64,000 nt of DNA. Origin: Chitinilyticum litopenaei DSM 21440. Lineage in GTDB: Bacteria > Pseudomonadota > Gammaproteobacteria > Burkholderiales > Chitinibacteraceae. The position numbers and the translations under genes are program-made. Below, one piece after another: positions 63,111 through 64,000 of the stretch (its first letter is position 1; every line of letters begins with the position of its first letter). The stretch covers positions 1-64,000 of the forward strand of contig NZ_ATZJ01000005.1 in NCBI RefSeq assembly GCF_000428145.1, given 5' to 3'. The notes below the pieces were generated by a model, which was not told the origin of the DNA, ran no database searches, and saw nothing but the letters and a program-made list of their open reading frames with translations.

Positions 63111-64000
63111 ATGAACGCACCGGAATCCACCATCCAACTCGACGCCTGGCGCGGCTTTACCGCGGGGGACTGGCAAAAGCAGGTTGCAGTACGTGACTTC
63201 ATCCAGCTCAACTATACCCCGTATGAAGGCGATGACAGCTTCCTGGCCGGCCCGACCGAGCGTACCAGGCAGCAATGGGCGGTACTTTCCGAGCTTCTGA
63301 AGCAAGAACGCGAAAAAGGCGTCCTGGCAGTCTCCGCGGATCGCGGCACCAGCATCACCGCACACGACGCAGGCTATATCGCCCGCGACCTAGAAGTGAT
63401 TGTCGGCCTGCAAACCGATGCGCCGCTCAAGCGCGCGATTGTACCGAACGGCGGCCTGCGCATGGTGCAAACCGGCCTGGAAGCCTATGGTTTCCAGCTT
63501 GATCCAAAAGTAGAAGAAGCCTACCGCTTCTACCGCAAGGATCACAATATGGGCGTGTTTGACGCCTACAACCCGGACATTCTCGCCTGCCGCAAATCGG
63601 GCGTGATTACCGGCCTGCCGGATGCCTATGGCCGTGGCCGCATCATTGGCGACTACCGTCGCGTGGCGCTGTATGGTGTGGACTTCCTGATCAAGGATAA
63701 AAAACGCGAGAAGGCCGAACTGGACGACGTTGATTTCACTGAAGACGTGCTGCGCACCCGTGAAGAATTGTCCGAACAGATCAAGGCCCTGGGCGAGCTG
63801 AAGGAAATGGCCGCCAAATACGGCTTTGACATCGGCCGCCCGGCTGCCACCGCGCAGGAAGCCGTGCAGTGGACCTACTTCGGCTACCTGGCTGCCGTGA
63901 AAGAACAAAATGGCGCAGCCATGTCGATCGGCCGCATCTCGACCTTCCTCGACGTGTATTTCGAACGCGACCTGAAGGAAGGCCGCATCACCGAATCCGA
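63111..64000 (+). CDS. pflB: Formate acetyltransferase (pyruvate formate-lyase), N-terminal part
   Basis: 296 residues visible; the gene runs off the window. AGGAG precedes the ATG. AWRGFTAGDWQKQVAVRDFIQLNYTPYEGD is replaced here by its short key parts: AWRGF, VRDFIQ, NYTPYEGD and SFLAGPTE match PflB, as do RMVQTGLEAYG and VITGLPDAYGRGRIIGDYRR. The glycyl-radical Gly and the two active-site Cys lie beyond the end. The enzyme turns pyruvate and CoA into acetyl-CoA and formate without oxygen, so the organism can ferment. Confidence 0.95.
   Translation, partial: MNAPESTIQLDAWRGFTAGDWQKQVAVRDFIQLNYTPYEGDDSFLAGPTERTRQQWAVLSELLKQEREKGVLAVSADRGTSITAHDAGYIARDLEVIVGLQTDAPLKRAIVPNGGLRMVQTGLEAYGFQLDPKVEEAYRFYRKDHNMGVFDAYNPDILACRKSGVITGLPDAYGRGRIIGDYRRVALYGVDFLIKDKKREKAELDDVDFTEDVLRTREELSEQIKALGELKEMAAKYGFDIGRPAATAQEAVQWTYFGYLAAVKEQNGAAMSIGRISTFLDVYFERDLKEGRITES

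Overview
The window reads as one contig of a high-GC betaproteobacterium, most likely of the order Neisseriales (Chromobacteriaceae/Chitinibacteraceae-like). The grounds are the gene content (rimP-nusA-infB-rbfA-truB-rpsO-pnp, type IV pilus PilU and PilZ, FlgM/FlgN with a sigma-28 promoter, pyruvate formate-lyase behind an FNR-like site), dRS3-like 20-bp repeats of the form ATTCCC-N8-GGGAAT, and a polysaccharide lyase carrying CBM5/12-like modules. Genus and species cannot be decided from the sequence alone.

Layout. (1) 1-3.75 kb: the 3' end of an rhs gene with an AT-rich toxin tip, two intact immunity-type genes, a third broken by a frameshift, and a decayed duplicate of the rhs core. (2) 3.76-14.6 kb, minus strand: eight genes in one direction, DUF2170 - PspA/IM30 - small basic protein - membrane zinc-ribbon protein - YqiJ-like OB-fold membrane protein - flotillin - double zinc-ribbon protein - 1752-residue MoxR-like AAA ATPase. 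This combines the partners of two separate E. coli loci (yjfIJ and yqiJK) and is the most interesting system here. (3) 14.7-29.3 kb: mostly housekeeping genes (uvrC, an RhlE-type helicase, tRNA-Arg and tRNA-Glu, tatD, a PilZ gene, holB, tmk, guaA), plus a LexA-like repressor whose promoter carries two GAAC-N4-GTTC palindromes. (4) 29.5-36.5 kb: a probable lysine/2-aminoadipate degradation operon (DUF1338, saccharopine/lysine-dehydrogenase type, ALDH7 type), followed by a secreted heparinase II/III-like lyase. (5) 36.5-45.2 kb, minus strand: a string NUDIX-fusion protein - type III methyltransferase (mod) - type III restriction helicase (res) - small Cys-rich protein - dacB, with ATGA-type overlaps. 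The target-recognition part of mod is strikingly AT-rich. (6) 45.4-58.8 kb: dnaX-ybaB, two envelope/lipoprotein genes, and the translation/RNA operon rimP to pnp. (7) 59-64 kb: pilU, an ArsC/Spx-family gene, flgMN, an NlpC/P60 lipoprotein and the start of pflB.

Scattered between genes are at least eight imperfect palindromes of about 47-50 bp, bounded by GGTAT and ATACC with a GGCTGCAG-type inner arm. Two of them adjoin dRS3-like repeat blocks. These, a 110-bp imperfect inverted repeat near 31.6 kb, and a perfect 17-bp inverted repeat in front of the lysine operon are the main non-coding structures. No rRNA, CRISPR array, intact insertion sequence or prophage was seen. All identifications come from reading the translated sequence; no database search was run.
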